A stretch of DNA of 32,967 nt from Rhodospirillales bacterium (GCA_903970305.1 CAJCID010000049.1:1-32967); one strand, 5' to 3'; positions 16,002-24,489 are shown, numbered from the stretch's first letter. Made by a program: numbers and translations. Notes: generated from the sequence alone by a model not told the origin.

Positions 16002-16850
16002 ATGACATTGAGTGTTCAAGGAGGAGCGGCCGTGATCACCGGCGCGGCCCGAGGCATCGGGGCGGCGCTGGCACTGGAACTCGCGCAGCGCGGCTGTCAT
16101 CTCGCGCTCGCTGACATCGACATTGACGATCTCGCGGTCACCGCACAGAAGGCACGAGCCTTTGGCGTGCGTGTGAGCGCCCATCAGCTCAACGTCGCCG
16201 ACGCGCAGGCCGTCGCACAATTTCCCGAAGCAGTACTGCGCGAGCACGAGCAGGTGAACATCCTGATTAACAATGCCGGTGTGGCGCTGATCGGAACCTT
16301 CGAGGAGATCGGGCTTGCCGACTTCGAGTGGCTGCTTGGGGTCAACTTCTGGGGTGTCGTGCGCATGACCAAGGCATTCCTTCCCCTATTGCGCGCTGCA
16401 CCCGCCGCCCAGATTGTCAATCTGTCGAGCCTGTTTGGACTCATCGCTCCGGCGGGTCATACCGCCTACAGCGCGAGCAAGTTTGCCGTGCGCGGTTTTA
16501 GCGAGGCGCTGCGACACGAACTCGACGACTCGACCGTGGGCGTCACCTGCGTGCATCCGGGTGGCGTGCGCACTGCCATTGCCGAGCGCGCCCGCAGTGC
16601 CCCCAACATCGGCGCGAAGCAACTGGTGTCCAGGCGGGCGGCGTTTCTCAGAGTCGCGCGCACTTCTCCTGAGGCGGCAGCCCAACTGATCGTGGCAGGA
16701 CTCGAAGAACGCCGCGCCCGTGTTCTTGTGGGCGGTGACGCGGTCTTGTTCGACTGGCTGCAGCGCTTGATGCCCCTGCGGTATTTCAGTCTGATGCAGA
16801 GGGTCCTCGGGCGTCGGGCGCACCGCCGCCCTGTTGAGGGCTCGACATGA
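16002..16850 (+). CDS. Short-chain dehydrogenase/reductase (SDR)
   Basis: A 282-residue classical SDR oxidoreductase. The Rossmann cofactor motif TGAARGIG is at residues 13-20, with the acidic D38 after the second strand suggesting NAD(H) preference. NNAG is at 90-93, and the catalytic Ser (142/143), Tyr156 and Lys160 are in place (NLSS and YSASK). PGGVRT follows, as in SDRs acting on diverse alcohols and ketones. The C-terminal 60 residues (VLVGGDAVLFDWLQRLMP...) resemble membrane-associated SDRs with a basic tail (RRAHRRP). The substrate is unknown. No strong ribosome binding site is visible before the ATG at 16002, so the start is the likeliest error. Confidence 0.9.
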   Translation: MTLSVQGGAAVITGAARGIGAALALELAQRGCHLALADIDIDDLAVTAQKARAFGVRVSAHQLNVADAQAVAQFPEAVLREHEQVNILINNAGVALIGTFEEIGLADFEWLLGVNFWGVVRMTKAFLPLLRAAPAAQIVNLSSLFGLIAPAGHTAYSASKFAVRGFSEALRHELDDSTVGVTCVHPGGVRTAIAERARSAPNIGAKQLVSRRAAFLRVARTSPEAAAQLIVAGLEERRARVLVGGDAVLFDWLQRLMPLRYFSLMQRVLGRRAHRRPVEGST

Positions 16851-16926
16851 GGTACTCCATGAGGCGCGTTTCAGTGCCGAGTGCAAGGGTCGTTCTGGGC
16901 AAGAAGGTGAACTTTGGGGATGGGCT

Positions 16927-18849
16927 ATGAACGTCAAAAAAGTGCACAGCTTCGCAACGCTCCTTGCCGTGGCCTTGATCGCTGGCCTTGTGGGATCCTG
17001 TGGCGGCGGGGGCAATGGGAGCGCGAATTCGGCCAACGGATCCGCGAGCAGTGCGTCGGGGACGACCCAGGCCGCTGGAGCTCCTGTGATCTCGACGCAG
17101 CCGCAAAGCCAAAGCGTCCCTGTCGGCTTTACGGCGAGCTTCTCGGTCTTGGCGAGGGGTAATCCTGCGCCGACCTTCCAGTGGCGCAGGAACGGCATCG
17201 CGATCAGTGGGGCGACAACCTCGACGTACGTGACGCCACCGGTCGGGGCCAGCGATTCGGGAACGCAGTTCAGTGTCACCGTGAGTAACGGCTTGGGCAA
17301 GGCCCAGAGCGGCTTGGCGACCCTCACCGTCGTGGGCCCCGATGTGACGACCTATCACAATGACACGATGCGTTCTGGAACGAACCCTTATGAGACCGTC
17401 CTGACACCGAGCGCGGTGAACTTCACCAAGTTCGGACTGCTGCGTACACTCGCTGTCGACGGCCTGGTGGATGCTCAGCCCCTCTACCTTCATCAACTGT
17501 CGATCTCAGGCAATCCACACAACGTCGTCTACGCGGTGACCGAGAACGACAGCGTCTATGCCTTCGACGCCGATCTAGGGGGGGCGCCGCTCTGGAAGCA
17601 GTCGGCGCTCGGGGCTAACGAGACGCCCAGCGATGATCGCGGTTGTGCCCAGGTGACACCGACAATCGGGATCACCTCGACCCCCGTGATCGACCGCGCC
17701 GCCGGACCGCACGGCGCGATCTTCCTCGTGGCCATGTCCAAGAATGCACAAGGTACTTACTTCCATCGTCTGCACGCACTGGATCTGACGACAGGCGCTG
17801 AATTATTCGGTGGACCGAGGACGATCGCCGCGACCTACCCCGCCCGGACCGGCTCGGTCAGTTTCGCTGCGGCCCAGTACAAGGAGCGCGCCGCACTGTT
17901 GCTGCTCGGAGGTCAGGTGTATCTGGCCTTCACCTCGCACTGCGATGCGGGCCCCTACCAGGGCTGGATCATGGCCTACTCGGAGTCCACGCTTGAGCAG
18001 ACGGCTGTCTTGAACGTGACGCCCAACGGCAGTGACGGATCGATCTGGCAGGCCGGTGGGGGTCTCGCAGCCGATGCCCAGAGCAACATCTATTTCCTCG
18101 ATGCCAATGGCACCTTCGATACGAGCTTCGACGCGTCGGGATTCCCTGCCCAGGGCGATTTCGGCAACGCCTTCATCAAGGTCTCGACCTCTCAGGGTAT
18201 GAAGGTGGCCGATTACTTTGCGACCTGGAACACGGGTAGCGAATCCTCCGGAGACGAGGATCTCGGATCAGGCGGAGCGATGCTGCTGCCGGATCTCGTC
18301 GATGCCCATGGCGCGACACGTCAACTGGCCATCGGAGCGGGCAAGGATGGCCACATCTTTGTGGTCGACCGCAACAACATGGGCAAGTTCAATTCCACGC
18401 CGGGAGCGAATTCCAATCCGAATGTCTACCAGGATCTGGCCAGCACGCTCGGAGGGAATTCGGTCTATTCAGTACCCGCATACTTTAACGGGGTGGTGTA
18501 TTACGGAGCGGTCGGCGACCAGCTCAAGGCGTTGCCAGTGAGCCACGCGCTCGTTGCGGCCACGCCGAGCTCCAAATCGGCTGCGAGTTTCGGCTATCCA
18601 GGTACGTTCCCGAGCATCTCGGCCAATGGCACACAGGCAGCCATCGTCTGGGCGGTCCAGAACAACACGCCTGCGGTACTCCATGCTCTGGATGCGACGA
18701 ATCTGGCCAATGAGTTCTATAACAGCTCGCAGGCGGGGAGCCGCGATCAGTTTGGCGCGGGCAACAAGTTCATCGTACCCACGGTTGTCGATGGCAAGGT
18801 CTTGGTCGGTACACCCAACTCGGTGGCCGTTTTTGGCCTGCTTCCCTAA
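16927..18849 (+). CDS. Ig-domain lipoprotein with beta-propeller-like region
   Basis: A 640-residue probable outer-membrane lipoprotein. The lipobox VGSC places the modified Cys at residue 25, followed by Gly and a Ser/Ala linker. Residues 50-138 form an immunoglobulin-like domain (PVISTQPQSQSVPVG, FQWRRNG, SGTQFSVTVSNG). From about 140 to the end there are repeated blades such as NVVYAVTENDSVYAFDAD, GHIFVVDRNNMGKF and PAVLHALDATN, resembling PQQ-like or BamB-like propeller repeats. The quinoprotein active-site residues are not evident, so a binding or scaffold role is as likely as an enzyme. The ATG at 16927 is chosen over upstream in-frame starts because it begins a proper signal peptide and has GGGGA before it. 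Confidence 0.82.
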   Translation: MNVKKVHSFATLLAVALIAGLVGSCGGGGNGSANSANGSASSASGTTQAAGAPVISTQPQSQSVPVGFTASFSVLARGNPAPTFQWRRNGIAISGATTSTYVTPPVGASDSGTQFSVTVSNGLGKAQSGLATLTVVGPDVTTYHNDTMRSGTNPYETVLTPSAVNFTKFGLLRTLAVDGLVDAQPLYLHQLSISGNPHNVVYAVTENDSVYAFDADLGGAPLWKQSALGANETPSDDRGCAQVTPTIGITSTPVIDRAAGPHGAIFLVAMSKNAQGTYFHRLHALDLTTGAELFGGPRTIAATYPARTGSVSFAAAQYKERAALLLLGGQVYLAFTSHCDAGPYQGWIMAYSESTLEQTAVLNVTPNGSDGSIWQAGGGLAADAQSNIYFLDANGTFDTSFDASGFPAQGDFGNAFIKVSTSQGMKVADYFATWNTGSESSGDEDLGSGGAMLLPDLVDAHGATRQLAIGAGKDGHIFVVDRNNMGKFNSTPGANSNPNVYQDLASTLGGNSVYSVPAYFNGVVYYGAVGDQLKALPVSHALVAATPSSKSAASFGYPGTFPSISANGTQAAIVWAVQNNTPAVLHALDATNLANEFYNSSQAGSRDQFGAGNKFIVPTVVDGKVLVGTPNSVAVFGLLP

Positions 18850-18894
18850 GGCCCTTTCTGCGCGTGGGGCGATCAACGAGCGTGTCCTGGCGGG

Positions 18895-20121
18895 CTAGCC
18901 GCGCTGAGGCTCGCGCACGCCTAACATCATGAGCGCCCCGAACAGGGGTCCCGCGGCGAGCGTGACGAAGGCGGCGTAGAAGGAGTGCGTCTGCGCGAAC
19001 ACCAGGCCGACCACGATCGGGACGGCCACGTTGCCCAGTTGCCAGAAGGCGTTGGTCAACCCGGTCGCCGATCCGGCGAAGCGCGGTCCGGCTAATTCGA
19101 CCACGAGCGCCGCGGTCAGCGGACTATAGACAAAGGCAGTGATCCCCAAGATGGGGGCGGCGAACAGAAAGGCCCTTTCATTGTCCAATCGGCCAAACAC
19201 CAGCAGCATGACCACGAACGAGACCAAGCAAATGATGATCAGGATCCGGCGCCGACCACCCAGCCAGTCGGAGAGGATTCCGACGAGCGGCTTGGCAGCG
19301 ATCGCTCCGATGCCGAACAGGGACACGATATAGCCGGCCCGTACCGCCGACAGACCGTAGCCCTTCATCATCAGCGCCGAAGACCAGACTGCGAATCCCC
19401 AGGTGCCCCACAATGCACCGAAGCCGGCCAAAGCCATGAAGAGAAGATCGCGGTTGCCGAATAATTCGCTGAGCCGTGCTTTCTGGCGCGCCACCGGAAG
19501 AGCCACGGGAGTATCGCGCAGGCAGAGAAAGCACACTATGCCCACCAACGCCGTGCTCGTCCCGAGGATCCGGTAGACGTTGCCCCACCCCAGCGCTCCG
19601 GAGAGCGCGGGGACCGTGGCGTTGGCGAGGACCACACCAAGTGAGGATGCGGTCATGAGCAGACCCATCGCGCGTCCCCGAAGCAGGTGTGGAAACCAGT
19701 TGGCGGTCAGTTTTACACAGGCCGAATAATCCGCTCCGGCCGCCAGCCCCATCAGCGCCTGGAGCGCGATACCCATGGTCAGCGAATCCGTGGAGCCGAA
19801 CAGGAAGGTACACAATCCCAGAGGCACCAAAGCATAACCTAGCGTGCGCCGCGGGCCGAGCAAGTCGCATGCGAAGCCGCCGAGTGCGTTGGCAACGCAG
19901 TAGCCCACGTAGAATGCCGTCACGAAGACGTTGAGCTGGCTGACCTTGAGTCCTAGCGCGTCTCCCACCTGGCTGTTGACGTTCGCCCAGGCTAGACGAT
20001 CGACAAAGGTCGCGAGCAGCGCGGTCCACGCGAGAAAGAGGAAGAACCAGCGGGCGACGAGACTGAGCTCGCCCACGGGAGGATCTGCGACAGGGTAGGG
20101 CTGGCTGGCGGGCTCGAACAT
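18895..20121 (-). CDS. MFS transporter, anion:cation symporter-like
   Basis: A 408-residue inner-membrane carrier with 12 predicted helices. Early DRLAWANV and FYVGYCVANALGGFACDLLGPRR (near residues 70-92) form the family motif A region between helices 2 and 3. The central charged loop lies near residues 205-225, and a second copy GILSDWLGGRR appears in the C-terminal half. The overall pattern is like the ACS/phthalate-hexuronate permease group, whose members carry organic acids; this is an inference. It is divergently transcribed from the TRAP transporter genes, which suggests a shared carboxylate substrate class or regulator. Confidence 0.88.
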   Translation of the reverse strand: MFEPASQPYPVADPPVGELSLVARWFFLFLAWTALLATFVDRLAWANVNSQVGDALGLKVSQLNVFVTAFYVGYCVANALGGFACDLLGPRRTLGYALVPLGLCTFLFGSTDSLTMGIALQALMGLAAGADYSACVKLTANWFPHLLRGRAMGLLMTASSLGVVLANATVPALSGALGWGNVYRILGTSTALVGIVCFLCLRDTPVALPVARQKARLSELFGNRDLLFMALAGFGALWGTWGFAVWSSALMMKGYGLSAVRAGYIVSLFGIGAIAAKPLVGILSDWLGGRRRILIIICLVSFVVMLLVFGRLDNERAFLFAAPILGITAFVYSPLTAALVVELAGPRFAGSATGLTNAFWQLGNVAVPIVVGLVFAQTHSFYAAFVTLAAGPLFGALMMLGVREPQRG

Positions 20122-20205
20122 GGCAAGGTCAGGGCAGGTGGTCAGTGAGGAATCCTAGGGCCAGGCACAGCCTTTGTCCACGCGATCGGTACAATGATCC
20201 AAGAA

Positions 20206-20238
20206 GGCCAAGAGCAGGCCAAGCGCAAGCCAAGCGCA
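20206..20238. repeat. 11-bp tandem repeat in MFS/TRAP divergent promoter region
   Basis: Three head-to-tail 11-bp units: GGCCAAGAGCA, GGCCAAGCGCA and AGCCAAGCGCA, with a degenerate fourth unit GGCCAGCTGCG to 20249. The period is close to one helical turn, so a repeated protein contact would fall on one face of the DNA. The array lies about 85 bp from the MFS start and 75 bp from the dctP start. It might be chance sequence expansion. Confidence 0.5.
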
Positions 20239-20314
20239 GGCCAGCTGCGTTCTGGGCGCGATGGCCGCCCGCGGGCAGGGCACAACATACTATGGACGAT
20301 CGGAGGAGACCAGG

Positions 20315-21328
20315 ATGACAGTGGATCGAAGGACCTTTTTGCGCGCCGCAGCAGGCTACTCGGTGCAGCCCGTACTCGCCTCGCTGGCGCAGGCCCAGAC
20401 TGCGGAATTCTCGCTGAAGTTCGCAAGCAACCTCCCGCTCGAGCATCCGCTTAATCAGCGCATGAAAGAAGCGGCGGCTGCGATTCTTGACCAGTCCAAA
20501 GGACGCGTCGAGATTGCGCTGTTTCCGAGCAGTCAGTTGGGCGGCGATACGGATATGCTCTCCCAGGTGCGGTCTGGCGCAATCGATTTCTTCACCCTGT
20601 CCGGACTCATCCTGGCCACACTCGTGCCGGTTGCCTCGATCAATGGCCTGGGCTTCGCTTTCAAGGAGTACGCGCAGGTCTGGGCCGCAATGGATGGCGA
20701 GCTCGGTGCCTATGTGCGCGCTGGGATCGAAAAGGTCAATCTGCACGTCTTCGAGAAGATCTGGGACAACGGCTATCGCCAGATCACCACCAGCAGCCAT
20801 CCCGTGTTGAGCCCTGAAGATCTGCGCGGCATGAAGATCCGCATCCCGGTCAGCCCGCTTTGGACGTCGATGTTCAAGGCGCTCGATGCGGCCCCTACGA
20901 GCATCAATTTCAGCGAGGTCTATTCGGCACTCCAGACCAGGATCGTCGAGGCGCAGGAGAATCCGCTGGCCGTGATCCAGACGGCCAAACTGTATGAGGT
21001 GCAGAAATATTGCTCGCTGTCGAATCACATGTGGGATGGTTTTTGGTTTCTGGCCAACCGGCGCTCTTGGGAGCGCCTGCCGGCGAACCTTCGCGAGATC
21101 ATCGAGCGCGAGATCAACGCGGCCGCGCTCAGGCAACGCGCTGACGTCGCCCGGCTGAACGGTTCGCTGCAGAATGCGCTGAAGTCAGACGGCATGGTAT
21201 TGAATGCCGTCGATCCCGAGCCCTTCCGGCAGAGCCTGCGCAAGGCGGGCTTCTATGCCGAATGGCATGCCAAGTACGGGGAGGAAGCCTGGACGAGGCT
21301 TGAGAAATATGTCGGGACGCTGGTCTAG
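20315..21328 (+). CDS. dctP: TRAP transporter substrate-binding protein, Tat-type signal
   Basis: A 337-residue periplasmic solute receptor of the DctP family. Residues 1-28 form a signal peptide with a twin-arginine motif (DRRTFLR at 4-10), so export folded by Tat is likely. The mature part has the family features: LKFASNLPLEHPLNQ at the first strand, PSSQLGGDTDML, and LRGMKIRIPVS, where the Arg corresponds to the conserved carboxylate-binding Arg of this family. FSEVYSALQTRIVEAQENPL follows. The substrate is probably an organic acid. The ATG at 20315 is supported by GGAGGAGA upstream and by the complete signal peptide. It is followed without any gap by the fused permease gene. Confidence 0.93.
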   Translation: MTVDRRTFLRAAAGYSVQPVLASLAQAQTAEFSLKFASNLPLEHPLNQRMKEAAAAILDQSKGRVEIALFPSSQLGGDTDMLSQVRSGAIDFFTLSGLILATLVPVASINGLGFAFKEYAQVWAAMDGELGAYVRAGIEKVNLHVFEKIWDNGYRQITTSSHPVLSPEDLRGMKIRIPVSPLWTSMFKALDAAPTSINFSEVYSALQTRIVEAQENPLAVIQTAKLYEVQKYCSLSNHMWDGFWFLANRRSWERLPANLREIIEREINAAALRQRADVARLNGSLQNALKSDGMVLNAVDPEPFRQSLRKAGFYAEWHAKYGEEAWTRLEKYVGTLV

Positions 21329-23206
21329 ATGGAGCGATCGGCGCAGCTTGGCGTGGGCGGGAAGCGAGATCGGGGCGCCTTCTCGCGCGGCTTTGCCCGA
21401 TGCGACTGGGTCTTGGGCCGCTTTGTCGAGTTCGCCGCAGCCTTTCTGGTCCTGGGTGAGGTCGCGCTCCTAAGCGCCGGCGTCGTTGCACGCTATGGCT
21501 TTGCGCGGCCCTTGAGCTGGTCCGATGAACTGGCCTCGTCGCTTTTTCTGTGGCTGGCGATGCTAGGCGCAGTGCTCGCGCTAAGACGAGGCGAGCATAT
21601 GCGCCTGGCCGCGGTCTCGGCCGCGCTGTCCCCGCAGGCGCGGCATCGGGCCGAACTCGCCGTCAGCACGATCGTAGCCCTGGTCGCTCTGGTCTTGCTG
21701 ATCCCGGCCTGGCAGTATGTGGAAGACCAGATTCCGATCACGACGGCCTCTCTGGAGATCTCAGACGCCTGGCGCGGTGCCGCCTTGCCCGTTGCTTGTG
21801 GGCTCATGCTGTGGACTGCGCTGGCGCGACTTTTTGCGCAGGCCCGGCTCGAGGAAGCGCTCGGCATCCTCCTGATCCTTTTGGCGAGCGCGGCGCTGTT
21901 GTACTGGTTGCGGCCCGTGATTGCGCAGGCTGGCAATTGGAATCTCGTGATCTTCTTCGTCGTGCTCCTGGGTGCTGCCGTGGCGCTGGGTGTGCCCATC
22001 GCGTTTTCGTTTGGCGCGGCGACACTTGCCTACCTGGTCTTGGCGACCCACGCCCCCTTGACCATCGTGGTGAGCCGTATGGACGAAGGCACATCGACCC
22101 TGATCCTGCTGTCCGTGCCGCTGTTCATCTTGCTTGGCGGCCTGATCGAAATGACCGGCCTCGCCCGCGCGTTGGTCGCATTCCTGGCAGACCTGCTCGG
22201 ACACGTCCGGGGAGCTCTGTCCTACGTACTTTTGGCTGCGATGTATCTGGTGTCCGGTATCTCGGGATCCAAGGCCGCCGATATGGCAGCAATCGCGCCG
22301 GCCCTCTTTCCAGCGATGCGGGAGCGTGGTGCACGACCGGGCGAGCTGGTCGCGCTCTTAGCCGCCTCGGGAGCGATGTCGGAGACCATCGCGCCAAGCC
22401 TCGTGCTGATCACCATCGGCTCGGTGTGCGGCGTATCGATCGCGGCGCTTTTCACAGCAGGTCTGGTGCCGGCGGCGGTGTGTGCGGTGGCGCTTGGCCT
22501 GATCGTGCGGGTGCGCAATCCCCGCGACGAGGCCACTGCGTCGCGCCCGGTGACGCGCGGCCAGCTGTTCCGAAGCGTGCTCTGGGCCCTGCCGGCCCTG
22601 GCCCTGCCGGTTCTGATACGGCTCGCCGTCGTGCGCGGTGTGGCGACGGCCACCGAGGTCTCGACGATCGGCATCGCTTATGCGGTGCTCGCCGGTCTTC
22701 TCATCTACCGCTCTTTCCCCCTGAAGCGACTGCCCGAGATCCTGATCGAGACGGCGGCTCTCTCAGGAGCGATTCTCTTCATCATCGGAACGGCAACCGC
22801 GATGGCCTGGGCTTTGACCCAGTCAGGCTTCTCGCGGCAGCTGGCCCACGGGATGGCAGCGATGCCCGGAGGGGCTATTGGATTCTTGCTGATTTCGGCG
22901 TTGGCTTTCGCGATTCTTGGCAGCGTGCTCGAAGGCATCCCGGCGATCGTTCTCTTTGGCCCTTTGCTCTTCCCGGTTGCGCGCGAGTTGGGGATCTCCG
23001 ATGTCCACTACGCGATGACGGTCGTCATCGCAATGGGCCTTGGACTGTTCGCGCCGCCACTCGGTGTTGGCTTCTACGCTGCCTGTGCGATCGGTAAAAG
23101 CGATCCGGCACTGGCCATTCGAGCGATCTGGCCCTACCTCGGGGCGCTTGCTGCTGCGCTCTTGGTGATCATTAGCGTACCCTGGCTCTCCACGGGTCTC
23201 CTCTAA
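21329..23206 (+). CDS. TRAP transporter fused permease (DctQ-DctM)
   Basis: A 625-residue membrane protein joining the small and large TRAP permease subunits. Residues 1 to about 165 carry four helices of DctQ type (ARYGFARPLSWSDELASSLFLWLAMLGA is the usual DctQ signature). After a linking hydrophobic segment, the DctM part starts near residue 200 with LGVPIAFSFGAATLAY, followed by DMAAIAPALFPAMRERG, GAMSETIAPSL and a late GIPAIVLFGPLLFPVARELG. The subunit couples Na+ or H+ flow to uptake of the solute presented by DctP. The ATG at 21329 directly abuts the dctP stop, indicating translational coupling. Fusion of Q and M is known for the family. Confidence 0.93.
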   Translation: MERSAQLGVGGKRDRGAFSRGFARCDWVLGRFVEFAAAFLVLGEVALLSAGVVARYGFARPLSWSDELASSLFLWLAMLGAVLALRRGEHMRLAAVSAALSPQARHRAELAVSTIVALVALVLLIPAWQYVEDQIPITTASLEISDAWRGAALPVACGLMLWTALARLFAQARLEEALGILLILLASAALLYWLRPVIAQAGNWNLVIFFVVLLGAAVALGVPIAFSFGAATLAYLVLATHAPLTIVVSRMDEGTSTLILLSVPLFILLGGLIEMTGLARALVAFLADLLGHVRGALSYVLLAAMYLVSGISGSKAADMAAIAPALFPAMRERGARPGELVALLAASGAMSETIAPSLVLITIGSVCGVSIAALFTAGLVPAAVCAVALGLIVRVRNPRDEATASRPVTRGQLFRSVLWALPALALPVLIRLAVVRGVATATEVSTIGIAYAVLAGLLIYRSFPLKRLPEILIETAALSGAILFIIGTATAMAWALTQSGFSRQLAHGMAAMPGGAIGFLLISALAFAILGSVLEGIPAIVLFGPLLFPVARELGISDVHYAMTVVIAMGLGLFAPPLGVGFYAACAIGKSDPALAIRAIWPYLGALAAALLVIISVPWLSTGLL

Positions 23207-23219
23207 GACGGCGTTCTTG

Positions 23220-23235
23220 CCGCCCTTCCGGGCGG
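23220..23235. terminator. Hairpin after the TRAP operon
   Basis: CCGCCC at 23220-23225 and GGGCGG at 23230-23235 pair around TTCC, 14 bases after the permease stop. The stem is short but GC-only. AAAACC rather than a T-run follows, so an intrinsic terminator is plausible but unproven. Confidence 0.4.
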
Positions 23236-23296
23236 AAAACCGGTCTTTGAACCGCTCGTGGCCGCGGTTTTCTTCTGCTTTTCTCGGCCTTCTCCC

Positions 23297-23325
23297 TTGA
23301 CGGCGCGCGCGGATTGTCCTATCGT
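23297..23325 (+). promoter_or_regulatory. Sigma-70-like promoter of the LexA-like cassette
   Basis: TTGACG at 23297-23302 and TATCGT at 23320-23325 are separated by exactly 17 bp. The -35 element matches five of six consensus bases and the -10 four of six. Transcription would start near 23332, inside the inverted repeat described in the next entry. Confidence 0.6.
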
Positions 23326-23328
23326 TTG

Positions 23329-23344
23329 GTGAACAAACGTTCAC
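23329..23344. promoter_or_regulatory. Perfect inverted repeat GTGAAC-AAAC-GTTCAC, probable LexA-like operator
   Basis: The 16-bp site has two perfect 6-bp arms with a 4-bp spacer and contains GAAC-N4-GTTC. It starts three bases after the -10 element and ends 13 bases before the ATG of the LexA-like gene, so bound repressor would cover the transcription start. GAAC-N4-GTTC is the form of the Gram-positive LexA box, not the CTGT-N8-ACAG form usual in beta- and gammaproteobacteria. Self-repression is inferred. Confidence 0.65.
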
Positions 23345-23357
23345 AGGCGAGTCAACC

Positions 23358-23987
23358 ATGGTCCGACCCCGAACCAATCTTGCGCAATACCTTGGCGCCC
23401 TGCAGGACTATTTTGCCGAGCATCAGGTGGTGCCTTCGATCACAGAACTCTCCGCCCTGTGGCAGATTGCCGGGCGCTCTTGGACCCATCGCCTCGTGCA
23501 GCGCATGAAAGAGGCAGGCTACCTTGAGGAGTCGCCAGGACGCAGGCTTCGGCCCGGACCGCGATTTTTCGAGCGCACCGTCGCCGATACCGTCAGAGCC
23601 GGTCTGCCTGAAGCGGCCAATGAGGCCCCGGTACAGACCCTTTCGATCGACCGTTTCTTGATCGCGCGACCCTCGGAGACGGAGTTGTTCCAGGTGCGCG
23701 GCGACTCGATGCGCGATGCGCAGATCGCCGAGGGCGACTACGTGATCATCGAGCGGCGCTCGTTCGCCAATCCGGGCGAGATCGTCTTGGCGCGAGTGGA
23801 CGGGGAGTTCACGCTTAAGTTCCTCGCGCGCGACAAGGAGGGCTTCTACTTGGAAGCTGCCAATGAGGCCTATGCGCCCATCCGCCCGGTGCACGGCTTG
23901 GCCATACATGGAGTGATGGTGGGGCTGTTCCGGCGCGCCGCGTCGGCCCGGCGTGCGTTTGCCGAGCCGCATGCATCCAATCGCTAA
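23358..23987 (+). CDS. LexA-like self-cleaving repressor (S24 peptidase family)
   Basis: A 209-residue protein close in size to E. coli LexA (202). The C-terminal S24 domain has a complete self-cleavage apparatus: Ala81-Gly82 as scissile bond, Ser117 in RGDSM and Lys154 in FTLKFL. The spacings (36 and 37 residues) nearly equal those in E. coli LexA (35 and 37). The N-terminal domain (residues 5-65) has a winged-helix layout (VPSITELSALW, then GRSWTHRLVQRMKEAGYLEE), but its recognition helix differs from the canonical FRSPNAAEEHLKAL type. The operator should therefore differ, as the upstream GAAC-N4-GTTC site suggests. AGGCGA precedes the ATG. It leads a three-gene unit with the DUF4864 and radical SAM genes. 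It may be an accessory LexA rather than the main SOS regulator. Confidence 0.88.
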   Translation: MVRPRTNLAQYLGALQDYFAEHQVVPSITELSALWQIAGRSWTHRLVQRMKEAGYLEESPGRRLRPGPRFFERTVADTVRAGLPEAANEAPVQTLSIDRFLIARPSETELFQVRGDSMRDAQIAEGDYVIIERRSFANPGEIVLARVDGEFTLKFLARDKEGFYLEAANEAYAPIRPVHGLAIHGVMVGLFRRAASARRAFAEPHASNR

Positions 23988-24045
23988 TGGCCGGCGTATA
24001 GTGAGGTAGCGATCCTTGAAACCTGAATCGGGAGTGCTCGTGTCG

Positions 24046-24489
24046 ATGCTCGGCCGCTTGGCGCACATCGGGCTCTTCTGCCTCGGATGTGCTGTTGCGC
24101 CCGCAAACCAGGCCGCTCAGAAGGTCCTCCCGGCCAGCGCCGATGCGCAGGCCATCGAGCGCACGATCCGCGCCCAGATCGCCGCCTTCGCGCGCGATGA
24201 CGCGAAAGCTGCCTTCGCATTTGCGACACCGGGAATTCGGAAGATATTCGGTGGCGATTCTGAGCGTTTTCTGCGGACCGTAAAACAGAGCTACCCCGCG
24301 GTCTACCGACCCACTTCCTTGTTTTTCCTGCCACCCAAGCGTCAGGGTGAGATCTGGCTTCAAGCGGTGAATATCGCGGACCAAGACGGCAAACTGTGGC
24401 TGGCCTATTACGACATGCGTCTGCAGTCGGACAAATCCTGGAAGATCAATGGTTGTCAGCTCGTCGAGACGAGCGCGGTGGTGACCTGA
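24046..24489 (+). CDS. DUF4864 protein with signal peptide
   Basis: A 147-residue protein: an N-terminal hydrophobic signal segment (residues 1 to about 22), then a compact alpha/beta domain. The domain has IRAQIAAFARDDAKAAFAFA, FLRTVKQSYPAVYRP and a final SWKINGCQLVE, the pattern of DUF4864, related in form to the SnoaL/NTF2-like fold. No function is established. The start is uncertain: ATG at 24046 gives the best signal peptide, GTG at 24040 is five bases from GGGAG, and a TTG at 24016 follows AGGTAG. The stop codon overlaps the start of the radical SAM gene in TGATG, so the two are translationally coupled. The signal peptide is odd for a partner of two cytosolic proteins. Confidence 0.78.
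   Translation: MLGRLAHIGLFCLGCAVAPANQAAQKVLPASADAQAIERTIRAQIAAFARDDAKAAFAFATPGIRKIFGGDSERFLRTVKQSYPAVYRPTSLFFLPPKRQGEIWLQAVNIADQDGKLWLAYYDMRLQSDKSWKINGCQLVETSAVVT

Noticed and set aside
21550-23097. Rightward 515-codon frame inside the TRAP permease gene
   Set aside because: It is the +1 shadow of the DctQM frame, rich in Arg/Gly/Ala with no membrane helices.
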